Program-made: the position numbers and the translations under genes
Part shown: one piece after another, positions 34,243 to 41,963 of the stretch
Layout: each line of letters begins with the position of its first letter
Position numbering within the stretch: the stretch's first letter is position 1
NCBI RefSeq assembly: GCF_024362485.1
Contig: NZ_CP101456.1
Coordinates: 1,178,001 to 1,242,000, forward strand
Length of the DNA: 64,000 bases
Direction of reading: 5' to 3'
Source: Natronobeatus ordinarius
GTDB taxonomy: Archaea > Halobacteriota > Halobacteria > Halobacteriales > Natrialbaceae
The notes under the pieces: generated by a model
What the model saw: only the letters and a program-made list of their open reading frames with translations
Database searches by the model: none
Told to the model about the DNA's origin: nothing

Positions 34243-34315
34243 CGCCCCAGAAATAGCTATTGAACGCCAAAAATACTCTTTCGTCCGTGCGAGTCCAGGC
34301 GCTCCTTCGAACACC

Positions 34316-34355
34316 AGTATTGCACTATATGGGGAATACTACCCAAAACTTTAAG
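34316..34355 (+). promoter_or_regulatory. Promoter and operator of the rhodanese/MBL gene
   Basis: TATA-like AAACTTTAAG (34346-34355) is about 35 bases before the ATG. Upstream is an inverted repeat AGTATT - 13 bases - AATACT (34316-34340), a candidate operator at the position expected for an activator. Confidence 0.5.
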
Positions 34356-34386
34356 TGGTTGTGCTCGGTACTGGTGAGTGTACAAC

Positions 34387-35583
34387 ATGGCCGACATGGA
34401 CCTTCCAACGCCGGACGTACCGGTCGAGACGATCTCCCCCGACGAACTCAAGGGACGAATCGACGCAGGCGAGGCCGTCACCATCCTCGACGCCCGGATG
34501 GCGTCGGATTACGAGGAGTGGCACATCGACGACGAGAACGTCGAGTCGATTAACGTCGCGTACTTCGAGTTCCTCGAGGACGATCTCGACGAGTCGGTGT
34601 TCGAGTCGATTCCCGAGGATCACGAGATCGTCGTGCTCTGTGCGAAAGGCGGTGCCAGCGAGTTCGTCGCGGGCACGCTCGTCGAGCACGGCTACGACGC
34701 CGTCCACCTCGAGGACGGGATGAACGGCTGGGCGCGCATCTATGAGGCCGTCGAGGTCAGCCGCTACGACGGCGCCGGGACGCTCCTCCAGTACCAGCGT
34801 CCCTCGAGTGGCTGCCTGGGCTATCTCGTCTACGACGACGGCGAAGCCGCCGTGATCGATCCGCTGCGGGCATTTACCGACCGCTATCTCGAAGACGCCG
34901 AGGAACTTGGCGTCGAGCTGACGTACGCCCTGGATACGCACATGCACGCCGACCACATCTCGGGCGTGCGTGCACTCGCCGAGGAGGGCGTCGAGGGCGT
35001 CATCCCCCAGAAGTCCGCCGACCGCGGCGCCACCTACACCGACGTCGTCACGCTCGCCGAAGACGGCGACGAGTTCGACGTCGGCGACGTCACCATCGAG
35101 GCCGTCTACACCCCCGGTCACACCACCGACATGACGTCGTACCTGATCGACGGCTCCCTGCTCGCCACCGGCGACGGGTTGTTCACCGAGAGCGTCGCCC
35201 GTCCCGACTTAGAGGAGGGCGACGACGGCGCCCCCGAGGCCGCGAGCATGCTCTACGAGAGCCTGCAAGAGCGTGTGCTGCCACTTCCCGACGACACCCT
35301 AGTCGGTGGCGCTCACTTCAGCGACGCCGCCGAACCCGCCGAGGACGGCACCTACACTGCGCCGATCGGCCAGCTCGAAGCCGAAATGGACGCCCTCTCG
35401 ATGGACGAGGACGCGTTCGTCGAGCTAATCCTCTCCGACATGCCCCCGCGCCCGGCCAACTACGAGACGATCATCCCCACCAACCTCGGCCAGAACGACG
35501 TCGAGGACGACGACGAGGCGTTCGAGCTCGAGCTCGGGCCGAACAACTGCGCCGCCAGCCAGGACGCGCTGACGGGCGACTGA
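34387..35583 (+). CDS. Rhodanese–metallo-beta-lactamase fusion (persulfide dioxygenase-like)
   Basis: A 398-residue two-domain protein. Residues about 14-122 are a rhodanese domain with active-site Cys85 in VLCAKGGASEF, giving a persulfide-carrying Cys. Residues about 130-330 are a metallo-beta-lactamase fold of the ETHE1 type, with THMHADHISG (His185, His187, Asp189, His190), a YTPGHTTDM His and GDGLF Asp. Together they could oxidise persulfide on a carrier to sulfite, with the rhodanese supplying substrate. In known fusions the dioxygenase usually comes first, so the order here is reversed. The C-terminal tail carries a lone conserved-looking Cys (GPNNCAAS). It is divergent from tusA. Confidence 0.85.
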   Translation: MADMDLPTPDVPVETISPDELKGRIDAGEAVTILDARMASDYEEWHIDDENVESINVAYFEFLEDDLDESVFESIPEDHEIVVLCAKGGASEFVAGTLVEHGYDAVHLEDGMNGWARIYEAVEVSRYDGAGTLLQYQRPSSGCLGYLVYDDGEAAVIDPLRAFTDRYLEDAEELGVELTYALDTHMHADHISGVRALAEEGVEGVIPQKSADRGATYTDVVTLAEDGDEFDVGDVTIEAVYTPGHTTDMTSYLIDGSLLATGDGLFTESVARPDLEEGDDGAPEAASMLYESLQERVLPLPDDTLVGGAHFSDAAEPAEDGTYTAPIGQLEAEMDALSMDEDAFVELILSDMPPRPANYETIIPTNLGQNDVEDDDEAFELELGPNNCAASQDALTGD

Positions 35584-35991
35584 AACCGTCGAGAACGCTC
35601 CTTCCTCGCGGAAGACTGCACGTTGGTTGCGGCTTTTTTGGAACTGTCGACGGCGATCGCCCACGTGAGCCGCCGCTGAACGTCGGTCAACGGGATCGGC
35701 TCGTCGCTGACTGTTGTGGTACCGTTTTCAGGTCACCAGTAGTGACAACTGGGACGAGTCACACACTGTTCACAGCGGAGCGGCCAGTGCCGGTGGACGC
35801 TCGCCGGCACTGGCCGCTACATCACGAGCCGGTGTACACTGACGTCCAGTGGCCAGCATACTCCGACTGCCTCGGCGACCGCTCCGATTTCCTTCGATCG
35901 TCGGTGAGCACGCCGATATGGAGGAGAGAGAAACCGATTGCTCGATGCGCGTTCATACTGCTCGCCGGACACCGTTGTGAACGACCGACGA
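35584..35991. other. Intergenic region with dispersed hairpin repeat
   Basis: About 400 bases without a convincing gene. It contains repeat copy B (35746-35854), with a 15-bp perfect hairpin, and otherwise no recognised element. Confidence 0.6.
35746..35854. repeat. Dispersed hairpin repeat, copy B
   Basis: A 15-bp perfect inverted repeat (35779-35793 AGCGGCCAGTGCCGG; 35804-35818) with a 10-base loop. It is preceded by caactgggacgagtcacacac and followed by a cggtgtacactgacgtcc-cagtggc block. All three blocks match copy A at 2880-2969 in order and spacing apart from the loop. Confidence 0.6.
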
Positions 35992-36837
35992 TCAGACCGT
36001 CTGGGAGGGAGGCACGAGCATCACGTTCCCGGTCGCCCTGGCGACGACATCCTCGGAGACGCTCCCGAGCAGCAATCGGCGCAGCCGGCTGTGTCCGCGG
36101 GTTCCGAGCAGGATCGTCGACGGATCGTGTTCTGCCTCCGAAGCGAGGATCTCCTCGGCCGGATCACCCTGCCGAACGTCGATTCTGGTGTCGATCTCCC
36201 AGCCCTCGAGCCGATCGGCGAGTTCCTCGAGTCGGTCTCGTGGATCGTCTTCTGCCGACGGCTCGGGGTCTTTCGGCGTCTCGACGTGGACCAGCGTCGC
36301 CTCCTGGGTCGCGTTTTTGAGGTAGGAGAACGCCTCGAACGCGTGCGCTGCGTTCGTCGAGAAGTCCGTGGCGTACAGCATCCGCTGGAAGGTGTGGCGT
36401 CGAACGACCGCCGGTTCGTCCACGCCGCGCTCGATCCGGGTGACGAGCAGCGGTGTGACAGTCGTCCGGGCGAGATTTCGGGTCGTCGAGCCGATGAGTC
36501 GGTTCTCGAGGGGACTCTTCCCGCGCGAACCGACGAGCGTGAGGTCGGCGCCGACCGTCTCGGCGATGCCGTTGATCCGTCGATGAGGCGTTCCGCGGAC
36601 GACGTGGGTCTCGACGGCGAACCCTTCGCCTTCGATGACGTCGCGGTACCGCCTGAGCGCGCGTTTGCGTCGCTTCTCGAAGTCGATCCCGGGCATTCCC
36701 GAGTGGACGTTCGCGGGGACGACCGTGACGAGGTGAAACTCCTCGACGCCGATCCGACCCAGACAGTGCAGGCAGGTCTCGGTCTCGATCGCCGCCTGGC
36801 TCGCCGCCGAGAGGTCCGTCGCGTAGACAGCCTTCAT
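35992..36837 (-). CDS. Universal stress protein with two Usp domains
   Basis: A 281-residue tandem UspA protein. Each half has the ATP-binding loop: GSRGKSPLENRLIGSTTRNL (about 102-121) and GTRGHSRLRRLLLGSVSEDV (about 247-266), both in the G-x2-G-x9-GS form. Usp proteins bind ATP or related ligands and respond to stress, but their precise partners are unknown. The start at the ATG (MKAVYATDLSAAS) is preferred to an 8-residue upstream extension; a TATA box lies at 36860-36870. It stands alone between the repeat region and the ycaO gene. Confidence 0.88.
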   Translation of the reverse strand: MKAVYATDLSAASQAAIETETCLHCLGRIGVEEFHLVTVVPANVHSGMPGIDFEKRRKRALRRYRDVIEGEGFAVETHVVRGTPHRRINGIAETVGADLTLVGSRGKSPLENRLIGSTTRNLARTTVTPLLVTRIERGVDEPAVVRRHTFQRMLYATDFSTNAAHAFEAFSYLKNATQEATLVHVETPKDPEPSAEDDPRDRLEELADRLEGWEIDTRIDVRQGDPAEEILASEAEHDPSTILLGTRGHSRLRRLLLGSVSEDVVARATGNVMLVPPSQTV

Positions 36838-36859
36838 AGACGGTCGTACGCGTTGCAGC

Positions 36860-36870
36860 ATATAATATTG
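36860..36870 (-). promoter_or_regulatory. Promoter of the universal stress protein gene
   Basis: Minus strand CAATATTATA, a TATA box 24-33 bases before the ATG at 36837. This suggests a nearly leaderless transcript. Confidence 0.6.
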
Positions 36871-37037
36871 TTTGGTTGGCCCAATACACTGAACCGGAGG
36901 GTCACGCGAAATCGACTCTCAGCGAGGGGGCAGTAGCACAGCCCGTTCTCGGTCGCTGGAGCGCTGAGAAGCGACGGTTGCGATCGCGTCTGACGGCTGC
37001 CGGTTCGTTTTTCCCCCTCGCCCTCGAGTCATCGCCT

Positions 37038-38762
37038 ATGACAGTTCACGTCGTCGCCGAGGATCCGATTCGCGATGCCGTCGTCGCCGCGCTCGAGGAG
37101 GTCGACCTCGAGGTCCGCGACGCCGACCCCCGCGAGATCGCCGACGCGCGCTTTGCCGTCGTCAGTGGGGCTGCCGGTGGACAGCCGTTGCGCGCCGCGA
37201 ACGAGGCCGCACTCGAGGGGAACACGCCGTGGATCGCCGTCGAGGTCGGCGGCGTCGGCGGCCATCCGCTGGCGGAGGTCGACGCCGCCGTCTCCGGGTT
37301 CGCCCCGCAAACTGGCTGTTACGAGTGTCTCAGGGCTCGCGTCGCGGCCACGGTCGACGAGCCCGCCGACGCCGTGAAAGGTGATCGGAGTGCCGTCCGC
37401 CTCGCGGGTGCCATCGCCGGTCGCGAGTGCGTGCGGGTGTTCGCCGGCGAAGAGCAAACGATCCTCGGGAGCGTCGTCGAACTCCCGCACGTCCGCCGCC
37501 GATTCCTGCCTGTGCCCGGCTGTGACTGCGGCGATGGCCGAAACCGGACCCTCGAGCGCGACGACGAGGCCCTCGAACTCGAGGCGGCGGTCGACCGCGC
37601 GGACCTCGCGATCGACGACCGCGTCGGCATCGTCGAGGGGCTCGGCGAGGTCGAGTCGTTCCCGGCACCCTACTACCTCGCGACGACGGCCGACACGTCG
37701 GGGTTCAGCGACGCCGACGCCGCGCGAAAGTCAGCCGGCGTCGACCCCGACTGGAACACGGCGCTGATGAAAGCCGTCGGCGAGGCGCTCGAGCGCTACT
37801 GTGCGGGCGTCTACCGCGAGGACGACTTCGTCCACGCGAGCTTCGAGGCCCTCGACGAGGCCGTCTCGCCGACCGACCTCGTCCGACCGGCCGACGCTCC
37901 CGCGTTCGACCCCACCGCCGAGAGTCGATGGGTCGAAGGCGAGAATCTCGAGACGGGCGAACCCGCGCACCTCCCCGCCGCAGCCGTGCAGTTTCCCCCG
38001 CCCGGCGAGCGGTTCGTGCCCGCGATCACGACCGGTCTGGGACTCGGCTCCTCGACGGTCGATGCCTTGCTCTCGGGGCTGTTCGAGGTCGTCGAGCGCG
38101 ACGCGACGATGCTCTCGTGGTACTCCACGTTCGAGCCTCTCGGCCTCGCCGTCGACGACGAGGAGTTCGCCGCCCTCGAGAAACGCGCCCGGAGCGAGGG
38201 GCTCTCCGTGACGCCGTTGCTCGTCACCCAGGACGTCGACGTGCCGGTCGTGGCCGTGGCCGTCCACCGGGAGTCTCCGGGCGAGTGGCCGTCGTTCGCC
38301 ATGGGTTCGGCAGCCGACTTCGACGCGACCGCAGCAGCCCGGTCGGCGCTTGCGGAGGCGATCCAGAACTGGATGGAGCTGCGATCGCTCGGCCCCGAGG
38401 ACGCTGCCGACGCGGGCGGGGCGATCGGCGAGTACGCCGACTTCCCGGAATCGGTCCAGTCGTACGTCACGGTCGACCGACGCATCGACGCCGCGGCGGT
38501 CGGCCCCGATCCCGCCCCGACGGGCCGGGACGCCCTCGAGGAACTCGTCTCGAGGCTCGCCGACGTGGGACTGACGCCGTACGCGGCCCGGCTCACCACC
38601 CGCGACGTCGACTCGCTCGGTTTCGAGGCCGTCCGAACGGTCGTCCCCGGTGCACAGCCGCTGTTCACCGGCGACCCCTTCTTCGGCGAGCGCGCGGCGA
38701 CGGTCCCCGAGGAGCTGGGCTTCGAACCTCGACTCGAGCGGGCGTTCCACCCCTATCCCTGA
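37038..38762 (+). CDS. YcaO protein, fused cyclodehydratase-like
   Basis: A 574-residue protein. The C-terminal ~380 residues are a YcaO domain, which uses ATP to activate a peptide amide backbone and make azoline rings or thioamides. The ATP-site acids appear in GEALERYCAG, FEVVERDATM and LAEAIQNWMEL. The N-terminal ~180 residues carry Cys94 and Cys97 (GCYECLRA) plus Cys162 and Cys164 (GCDCG), probably one zinc site, as in the E1/ThiF-like partner fused to RiPP cyclodehydratases. The C-terminus ends FHPYP, resembling the proline-rich tail important in azoline-forming YcaOs. No precursor peptide or dehydrogenase is next door. It is convergent with the HAD gene. Confidence 0.85.
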   Translation: MTVHVVAEDPIRDAVVAALEEVDLEVRDADPREIADARFAVVSGAAGGQPLRAANEAALEGNTPWIAVEVGGVGGHPLAEVDAAVSGFAPQTGCYECLRARVAATVDEPADAVKGDRSAVRLAGAIAGRECVRVFAGEEQTILGSVVELPHVRRRFLPVPGCDCGDGRNRTLERDDEALELEAAVDRADLAIDDRVGIVEGLGEVESFPAPYYLATTADTSGFSDADAARKSAGVDPDWNTALMKAVGEALERYCAGVYREDDFVHASFEALDEAVSPTDLVRPADAPAFDPTAESRWVEGENLETGEPAHLPAAAVQFPPPGERFVPAITTGLGLGSSTVDALLSGLFEVVERDATMLSWYSTFEPLGLAVDDEEFAALEKRARSEGLSVTPLLVTQDVDVPVVAVAVHRESPGEWPSFAMGSAADFDATAAARSALAEAIQNWMELRSLGPEDAADAGGAIGEYADFPESVQSYVTVDRRIDAAAVGPDPAPTGRDALEELVSRLADVGLTPYAARLTTRDVDSLGFEAVRTVVPGAQPLFTGDPFFGERAATVPEELGFEPRLERAFHPYP

Positions 38763-38767
38763 CCGTC
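38667..38767 (+). repeat. Duplicated ycaO 3' end, copy 1 (in gene)
   Basis: The last 101 bases around the ycaO stop, nearly identical (4 mismatches) to 39542-39642 on the other side of the HAD gene. Confidence 0.85.
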
Positions 38768-39413
38768 ACACGAGGTCGACCAGCGCCTCGAGCGAGTCGA
38801 TCTCGTAGGTCGGTTCTGGCTCCGGTTCGTACGATTTTCGGTGGGGGCGGCGGACGAACGCCGAGTCGATGCCACAGGCGTCGGCGGCGGCCACGTCGAT
38901 CCAGCTGTCGCCGACGTACAGCGGGTTTCGCGCGTCGAGGTCCGCGATGGCACGCTCGAGGTAGTACGGCGTCGGTTTCTTGCGTTCGATCCCCTTCACC
39001 GTCGGCTCGCGGCCGTACCACGGGTCGAACCCCTCGAGGCCGAAGTGGCTCACGATCTCGCCGATCGTCTCGTGCTGGTTGTTGCTCACGATCGCTCGTG
39101 GCTGCTCGAGGGCAGCCAGGGCATCGACATCGTCGTAGAGGACCTTTCGTCCGGCGCGAATCTCCTCGACCTGGGCCTCGATCGCGGCGCGTTCGCGGGC
39201 CTCCCAGAGCGGCTCCGCCGAGAGGTCGTGTGCGGCCGCGATCGCGCGAAGGGCTGGGACGTCGGGGCGGACGAGCGTCTCGAGGTGCGCTTCGGGCGGG
39301 TCGGCGATGCCGACACTGGCGAACGCCTCGCGCATGGCCCGATTGCGCGCCTCGCGGCTCGTGGGCGTCGTCAGTACTCCATCGTTGTCGAAGATGACCG
39401 CGTCGTACGACAT
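38766..39413 (-). CDS. HAD-superfamily hydrolase
   Basis: A 215-residue phosphatase of the phosphoglycolate phosphatase-like HAD type. Motif I FDNDGVLTT gives nucleophile Asp9 and acid Asp11, motif II is IVSNN, and motif IV has YVGDSWIDVAAA with the metal-binding Asp pair. A helical cap lies between about residues 15 and 95. It hydrolyses a small phosphate ester; which one cannot be told. It converges with ycaO (3-base gap) and is enclosed by a direct repeat of the ycaO 3' end, so it may have arrived or been kept through a duplication event. Confidence 0.88.
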   Translation of the reverse strand: MSYDAVIFDNDGVLTTPTSREARNRAMREAFASVGIADPPEAHLETLVRPDVPALRAIAAAHDLSAEPLWEARERAAIEAQVEEIRAGRKVLYDDVDALAALEQPRAIVSNNQHETIGEIVSHFGLEGFDPWYGREPTVKGIERKKPTPYYLERAIADLDARNPLYVGDSWIDVAAADACGIDSAFVRRPHRKSYEPEPEPTYEIDSLEALVDLV

Positions 39414-39939
39414 TCGCGTTCACCTACGTGAACGGACGGCTTCGGCGTTTCGCCCGGCCGGCAGCCCAATGGGATGGTCACCTGATTCAATGAGTCGTCG
39501 TAACGGACTTCCACACTCGACGCAGAAAACGGTCGTCGCCTACCGGCGACCCCTTCTTCGGCGAGCGCGCGACGACGGTCTCCGAGGAGCTGGGCTTCGA
39601 ACCTCGACTCGAGCGGGCGTTCCATCCCTCTCCCTGACCGTCCGTTCGATCGTCAGGTGAACTGGACTCGAGGCGTGGGTCGGTGTCGCTGGGTTGTAGT
39701 ACGATCGTCTAATGACGTCGGTCGCTTAGATGAATGGACCATATTCATGATGTTTTGCTGGCTTCATAGTGAAACGTACGAATGTGTGTGACACTTGCAG
39801 GACATGAACCACACGCCGTATCAGGGTGTGTGCCGCGTGAGGCACGATGACGTACACCACAGGCGGACTGGCGGTCGGATCGAGCCGAGAGTGAAACGCG
39901 ACCACCCGAGCAGTCGATTCCACAGGCGGCATCCAACCC
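39414..39939. other. Intergenic region with ycaO remnant
   Basis: About 525 bases without a gene. The first part contains the ycaO 3'-end duplicate (39527-39642). The rest includes a CACAC/GTGTG short inverted repeat near 39812-39833 and leads into the HTH gene. Nothing else is recognised. Confidence 0.6.
39527..39642 (+). pseudogene. Truncated second copy of the ycaO 3' end
   Basis: 39542-39642 repeats the final 95 bases of ycaO plus its stop and 6 bases beyond, with four substitutions. An upstream acggtcgtc block (39529-39537) also matches but is missing about 17 bases. It encodes a fragment ending FHPSP instead of FHPYP. It is a decayed remnant of a duplication spanning the HAD gene. Confidence 0.75.
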
Positions 39940-40452
39940 ATGACAACCACACGAAAACGGATCGAGCGACACATCGAAACGCATCCAGGAGTACATTTCA
40001 ACGAACTCGTCCGGTCGACGAACATCGCGTCCGGACAGGTCCAGTACCACGTCTACCGGCTCCTCAGGTCGGACTGCATCGTTCAAGAGTCGCTGTACGG
40101 CCGATCACACTACTTCCCCCCGGAGTACGACGAGTGGGACCGCCGGGCGATCGCGATGTTGCGCCGTGAGACCGCTCGAGAGATCCTCGTGACGTTGCTC
40201 GCCGAACCTGGGGCACGTCCGAACGACGTCGCCAGCCGGCTCGACCTCCCCCGGAGCACGCTCGAGTACCATCTCGATCAGTTGAACGAACAGGATCTCG
40301 TCGACAAGGAGGTCGAATCCGGCCGCGTTAGACTCTATTCGACTCGGCCGACGAGTACTGAAACCGCACTCGAGCACGTCGCGCCCTCGCTTTCGGAGAC
40401 GCTGGTCGATCGGTTCATGCGGCTGTCAGATTCACTTCTCGAGGAGCGTTGA
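39940..40452 (+). CDS. Two-domain winged helix-turn-helix regulator
   Basis: A 170-residue haloarchaeal transcription regulator with two tandem winged-helix domains: residues about 1-65 (IETHPGVHFNELVRSTNIASGQVQYHV) and about 78-140 (LLAEPGARPNDVASRLDLPRSTLEYHLDQL). The recognition helices are SGQVQYHVYRLL and PRSTLEYHLDQL. There is no ligand-binding domain. It lies 176 bases upstream of the reductase operon in the same direction and is the natural candidate regulator for the inverted repeat at 40593-40611. Similar two-wHTH proteins control single operons in haloarchaea. Confidence 0.85.
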   Translation: MTTTRKRIERHIETHPGVHFNELVRSTNIASGQVQYHVYRLLRSDCIVQESLYGRSHYFPPEYDEWDRRAIAMLRRETAREILVTLLAEPGARPNDVASRLDLPRSTLEYHLDQLNEQDLVDKEVESGRVRLYSTRPTSTETALEHVAPSLSETLVDRFMRLSDSLLEER

Positions 40453-40592
40453 CTCGGGTCAACTCTCGAGCGGTCGCGTCACCCGTGATCGAGCGGCCGA
40501 TACTGGAATCTTCGATCACACGAGTCGGCGAGTGGGATTTCAGTGATTGGACTAGCCTGTTCAAGGTGTCTTGTTTCAAACATCACTGCTGT

Positions 40593-40611
40593 CGCGTCAC
40601 GACCTGACGCG
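40593..40611. promoter_or_regulatory. Operator candidate before the reductase operon
   Basis: CGCGTCA - CGACC - TGACGCG, a perfect 7-bp inverted repeat ending 17 bases before the first ATG of the operon. A further palindrome TGTTTCAAACA lies upstream (40572-40582). Repression by the nearby wHTH protein is plausible. Confidence 0.5.
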
Positions 40612-40628
40612 TACCTGTACAAGTACCC

Positions 40629-41963
40629 ATGTCGACATTTACAGATGCCGTCACGGACGACGGCGACAGCTCCGACTCGGACGCAGCCGAGATGTTCCCG
40701 GCAGTCACGGACGCACTCTCGGTCGTCACGAAGCCACACGAGTATGCGAGAGACTGGAAACGACGGCACGACGCGCCCGTCGTCGCGTACCTGAGCACGT
40801 ACGTTCCACGAGAGATTCTCTGGGCGAGTGGCGTCCTTCCGGTACGCGCTTTCGGAAGTCGGCGCCCCGAGGACGTGACCGTGGGAGACGAACACCACAA
40901 CAGGAGGCTGTTCTGTCCGTTCTCCCGTGACGTCCTCGCACAGGGGTTGTTGGGACGGTACGACTACACGGACGGGATCGTTCTCGCCAGCGTCTGTCTG
41001 CACTTACGCCAGACGTTCGACGCCTGGGTCCAGGAGGTCGCAAGCGAGGAGGACTTCACCCACTACATTGCGATGCCTCACGGAACGCCAGCTGAAACCG
41101 GCGACGAGTTTCTTCCGGTAAAACGCCACGGCGTCGACTACGCCTCTGCGCCCGACGGGGGGACCTGTCCCCACGCACCGGCAGCGTATCTCACGACCAA
41201 GTTCGATCGCCTGCGAGCGGAACTCGAGTCGTTCACCGGCGCGCCACTGACTGACGACGATCTCGAGGCAGCGATCAACGTGTACGACCGGTCTCGGAAA
41301 CTGTTACGCGACATCTACGCCTACCGAGCCGAGCCCGAACCACGACTGTCGGGAACGGACGCTACAGCGCTGGTCACGGCCGGCCAGCTGATGGACCCGC
41401 ACGAGTACGTCGACGTCCTCGAGTCGGCGCTCGCACAGCTCGAGGACGGTGCTGGAGAGCCGAGAGCCGTCGACGCGCGACTGATGGTCGTCACGGCGGT
41501 TGGGGACGATCGAACGCTGTACCGGACTGTCGAACGGGAACTGGAGTACGACGCGACGATCGTCGTCGAGGACTCCTCGGTCGGCACCACCGACTTCTAC
41601 CGACCCGTCTCGGAACCGTCTCGGGGTCCGCCTGCGAAAGACGACGACCCACTGAAGGCCATCGCTCGACGGTATCTGGACCGGCCGCCGTACCCGAGCA
41701 AGCAGTGGGACAACCGGCGTGAGCACCTTCGGTCGCTCGTCTCCGAGTACGACGTCGATGGGGTGCTGATCGTGCTCGAAGAGCGATGTGATATCCACCT
41801 TCGAGACATCCCTCACGAGACGAACCTCTTCGAAGAAGAACTCGACGTTCCAACACTGACCGTCGTCGCCGAGAAGGGGCGAGTGCCACCGGGACAGTTG
41901 AAGACTCGCGTCGAGGCGTTCGTCGAGGAGATCACGACCCCATCGATGGAGGGATTGTATTGA
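40629..41963 (+). CDS. 2-Hydroxyacyl-CoA dehydratase D / BcrB-C / DCCP-type reductase subunit
   Basis: A 444-residue Fe-S reductase of the family that includes 2-hydroxyglutaryl-CoA dehydratase subunits, class I benzoyl-CoA reductase BcrB/BcrC and double-cubane cluster proteins. Cys96 (RRLFCPFSR), Cys123 (ASVCLHLRQ) and Cys387 (EERCDIHLRD) match the three cluster cysteines; Cys180 is extra. The C-terminus, LKTRVEAFVEEI, is family-typical. Electrons come from an ASKHA ATPase, two of which follow. Only one such subunit is present, so a homodimer like the double-cubane proteins, or pairing with a subunit elsewhere, is expected. Which acyl-CoA or small molecule is reduced is unknown. Confidence 0.82.
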   Translation: MSTFTDAVTDDGDSSDSDAAEMFPAVTDALSVVTKPHEYARDWKRRHDAPVVAYLSTYVPREILWASGVLPVRAFGSRRPEDVTVGDEHHNRRLFCPFSRDVLAQGLLGRYDYTDGIVLASVCLHLRQTFDAWVQEVASEEDFTHYIAMPHGTPAETGDEFLPVKRHGVDYASAPDGGTCPHAPAAYLTTKFDRLRAELESFTGAPLTDDDLEAAINVYDRSRKLLRDIYAYRAEPEPRLSGTDATALVTAGQLMDPHEYVDVLESALAQLEDGAGEPRAVDARLMVVTAVGDDRTLYRTVERELEYDATIVVEDSSVGTTDFYRPVSEPSRGPPAKDDDPLKAIARRYLDRPPYPSKQWDNRREHLRSLVSEYDVDGVLIVLEERCDIHLRDIPHETNLFEEELDVPTLTVVAEKGRVPPGQLKTRVEAFVEEITTPSMEGLY

